Under the pieces are notes generated by a model that worked only from the letters and a program-made list of their open reading frames with translations, searched no databases and had not been told where the DNA came from. Shown here piece by piece: positions 63,088 to 64,000 of a DNA stretch of 64,000 nucleotides. The DNA lies in contig WGNO01000008.1 of NCBI GenBank assembly GCA_016124525.1, forward strand, positions 22,562 through 86,561, written 5' to 3'. Source of the DNA: Nostoc sp. RI_552. GTDB lineage: Bacteria; Cyanobacteriota; Cyanobacteriia; Cyanobacteriales; Nostocaceae. Position 1 is the first letter of the stretch. Every line of letters starts with the position of its first letter. The translations under genes and the position numbers were made by a program.

Positions 63088-63282
63088 CTATCTAGCGTTA
63101 AGCCTCCCCGATGTAGAAAACCGGGGACTTCTGAAGAGTCCATACACTAACTTTCTTAGGCTGACATAAACAGCCCCTATGATTCTGCCAAAATCAATTT
63201 TTAGCATCACCGCTACCCTTCTCAAAATGTTAGCAGCGCCATGACAGTCTGCATTAATCTTGAAACCATCAGAAGATACGCA
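63088..63282 (-). pseudogene. TnpB C-terminal relic of an IS200/IS605-type element
   Basis: The minus strand reads SSDGFKINADCHGAANILRR, the zinc-ribbon/RuvC end of TnpB (usual motif D-x-N-A-A-x-N), followed by VAVMLKIDFGRIIGAVYVSL and a stop at 63088-63090. Upstream a TGA interrupts the frame and no further TnpB text is found. Only the last about 64 codons remain. Confidence 0.75.
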
Positions 63283-64000
63283 TCATGGTTAGTTATTGGG
63301 AGCGAATAAATTCCCTCTCTGGAGCTTCCTCGGCTCCCTGAACCCAAGTGGCTTCCGTGCTTTTTAGCGATTTTATAAAGTCTGACCAACGAGCAAAGAG
63401 AAAAATCTAAAAAACTGCCAAAATGGCAACCACGCTGAGGTGAACTGAGTTAAATTGTAGAAGACAAAAAACAAAGAGGGTCCTGTTAATAGAAATAATC
63501 AAGACTAACTGAATCTTGACCAGTGTTTTAAAAATTAGGCTTGGTATTTGTCGCACCAGGAAAATTAAATCTGTATAAGCGTTGTCATTGATATACACAT
63601 TAGCCCCCTAAATAAAGGACAGCGCCTGTACATATTCCTGATCACTACAGTGGCAAATGCCAGAGTGAGAGACCAGAGGCGCTTGATATGCCTTCTCTCA
63701 CTCTTTTTTTTACGGTGTGATGCTGATGCATATAGCTTCCACCCGCTGGCCACGGCACTTAACTTGTGTCAAGTTGTAGTCTATATTATATTTGATTTTA
63801 ATTTGAATATCTATCTTTAGATAGATGAAGTACCAGAAATGTTGAATGTCTTTACAAAAGTTTACATAGTTAGATATAGTAGTCCTATCAAAGGTGAAAA
63901 TGTCAACATCTCATAATATCTTCCATCCAATGAACATAACTGATTTGTTGACACATACAAGCTTGAAGGTAGCGGAATTTATCTAACATCTTTTCACCCC
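63283..64000. other. Long non-coding stretch at right edge
   Basis: About 720 bp with no believable gene. Two short open frames on minus (for example at 63407-63598 and 63565-63753) lack ribosome sites and recognisable content. A small palindrome, ATCTATCTTTAGATAGAT, occurs near 63810. The stretch may be old mobile-element debris. Confidence 0.5.

Noticed and set aside
63407..63753. Two minus-strand open frames near the right edge
   Set aside because: No ribosome site, mutual overlap, and no family pattern. Probably chance frames in old debris.
1..64000. HIP1 octamers (GCGATCGC) as a local regulatory signal
   Set aside because: They are scattered through many genes on both strands, as normal for cyanobacterial genomes, and so support only the taxonomic call.
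1..64000. tRNA or rRNA genes
   Set aside because: No cloverleaf with GTTCGA-type T-loop or rRNA text was recognised; a covariance-model scan could still find one.

Overview
The window comes from a filamentous, heterocyst-forming, gas-vacuolate cyanobacterium of the Nostocales (an Anabaena/Dolichospermum/Aphanizomenon-type plankton former). The grounds are the psbN/psbH pair, the filament-integrity genes fraC and fraD, a full gas-vesicle cluster with a five-repeat GvpC, frequent HIP1 octamers (GCGATCGC), and relics of the Nostocales xisH/xisI pair. No rRNA, tRNA or CRISPR array was recognised.

Layout. 1-2454 (minus) is the edge of an accessory operon: APS kinase, an amidinotransferase of the glycine/inosamine type, and a PAPS-dependent sulfotransferase cut by the window edge. 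This enzyme set is reminiscent of sulfated guanidino metabolites. 2.9-36.8 kb is mostly chromosomal housekeeping: a fused compatible-solute or ergothioneine-type ABC protein, DUF427, threonine deaminase, two ArnT-like glycosyltransferases, a GHL10 glycosidase, endonuclease I, an aldo/keto reductase, mnmE, an SDR, PlsC, a GH38 alpha-mannosidase, psbN/psbH, tatA, pth, rpsU, rsmI, a PfkB kinase, a CysQ-like phosphatase, an RRM protein behind a Shine-Dalgarno-masking hairpin, a lipoprotein pair and a tandem CobO-like ATPase. 37.1-38.8 kb is fraC-fraD, followed by a decayed stretch. 39-46 kb has a sugar ABC permease, purN, a CPBP protease, DUF3326 with a small partner, a ferredoxin and acnB.

46.0-47.4 kb is a graveyard: frameshifted, stop-less xisH, xisI split by a roughly 169-bp insertion, and a duplicated acnB tail. 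47.4-57.8 kb is the gas-vesicle region, read mainly on minus as gvpA, gvpC, gvpN, gvpJ, gvpK, gvpF, gvpG; gvpV is inverted, and a second minus run holds a GvpF/L-type gvpW, a tandem ArsA/Get3-like ATPase and a CDC48-like AAA+ ATPase. A relic of a second gvpA lies between gvpA and gvpC. 58.2-64 kb has a metallophosphatase, a dead IS982-type element with intact 13-bp ends, ddl, a small membrane protein and a TnpB relic.

The best leads for new biology are the sulfotransferase/amidinotransferase operon at the left edge, the two extra ATPases tied to the gas-vesicle genes, the masking hairpin before the RNA-binding protein gene, and the gene duplication and decay around gvpA and acnB. Small genes found by reading (psbN, a 46-aa ribbon-helix-helix protein, a 38-aa membrane protein and a 58-aa partner of DUF3326) are listed.
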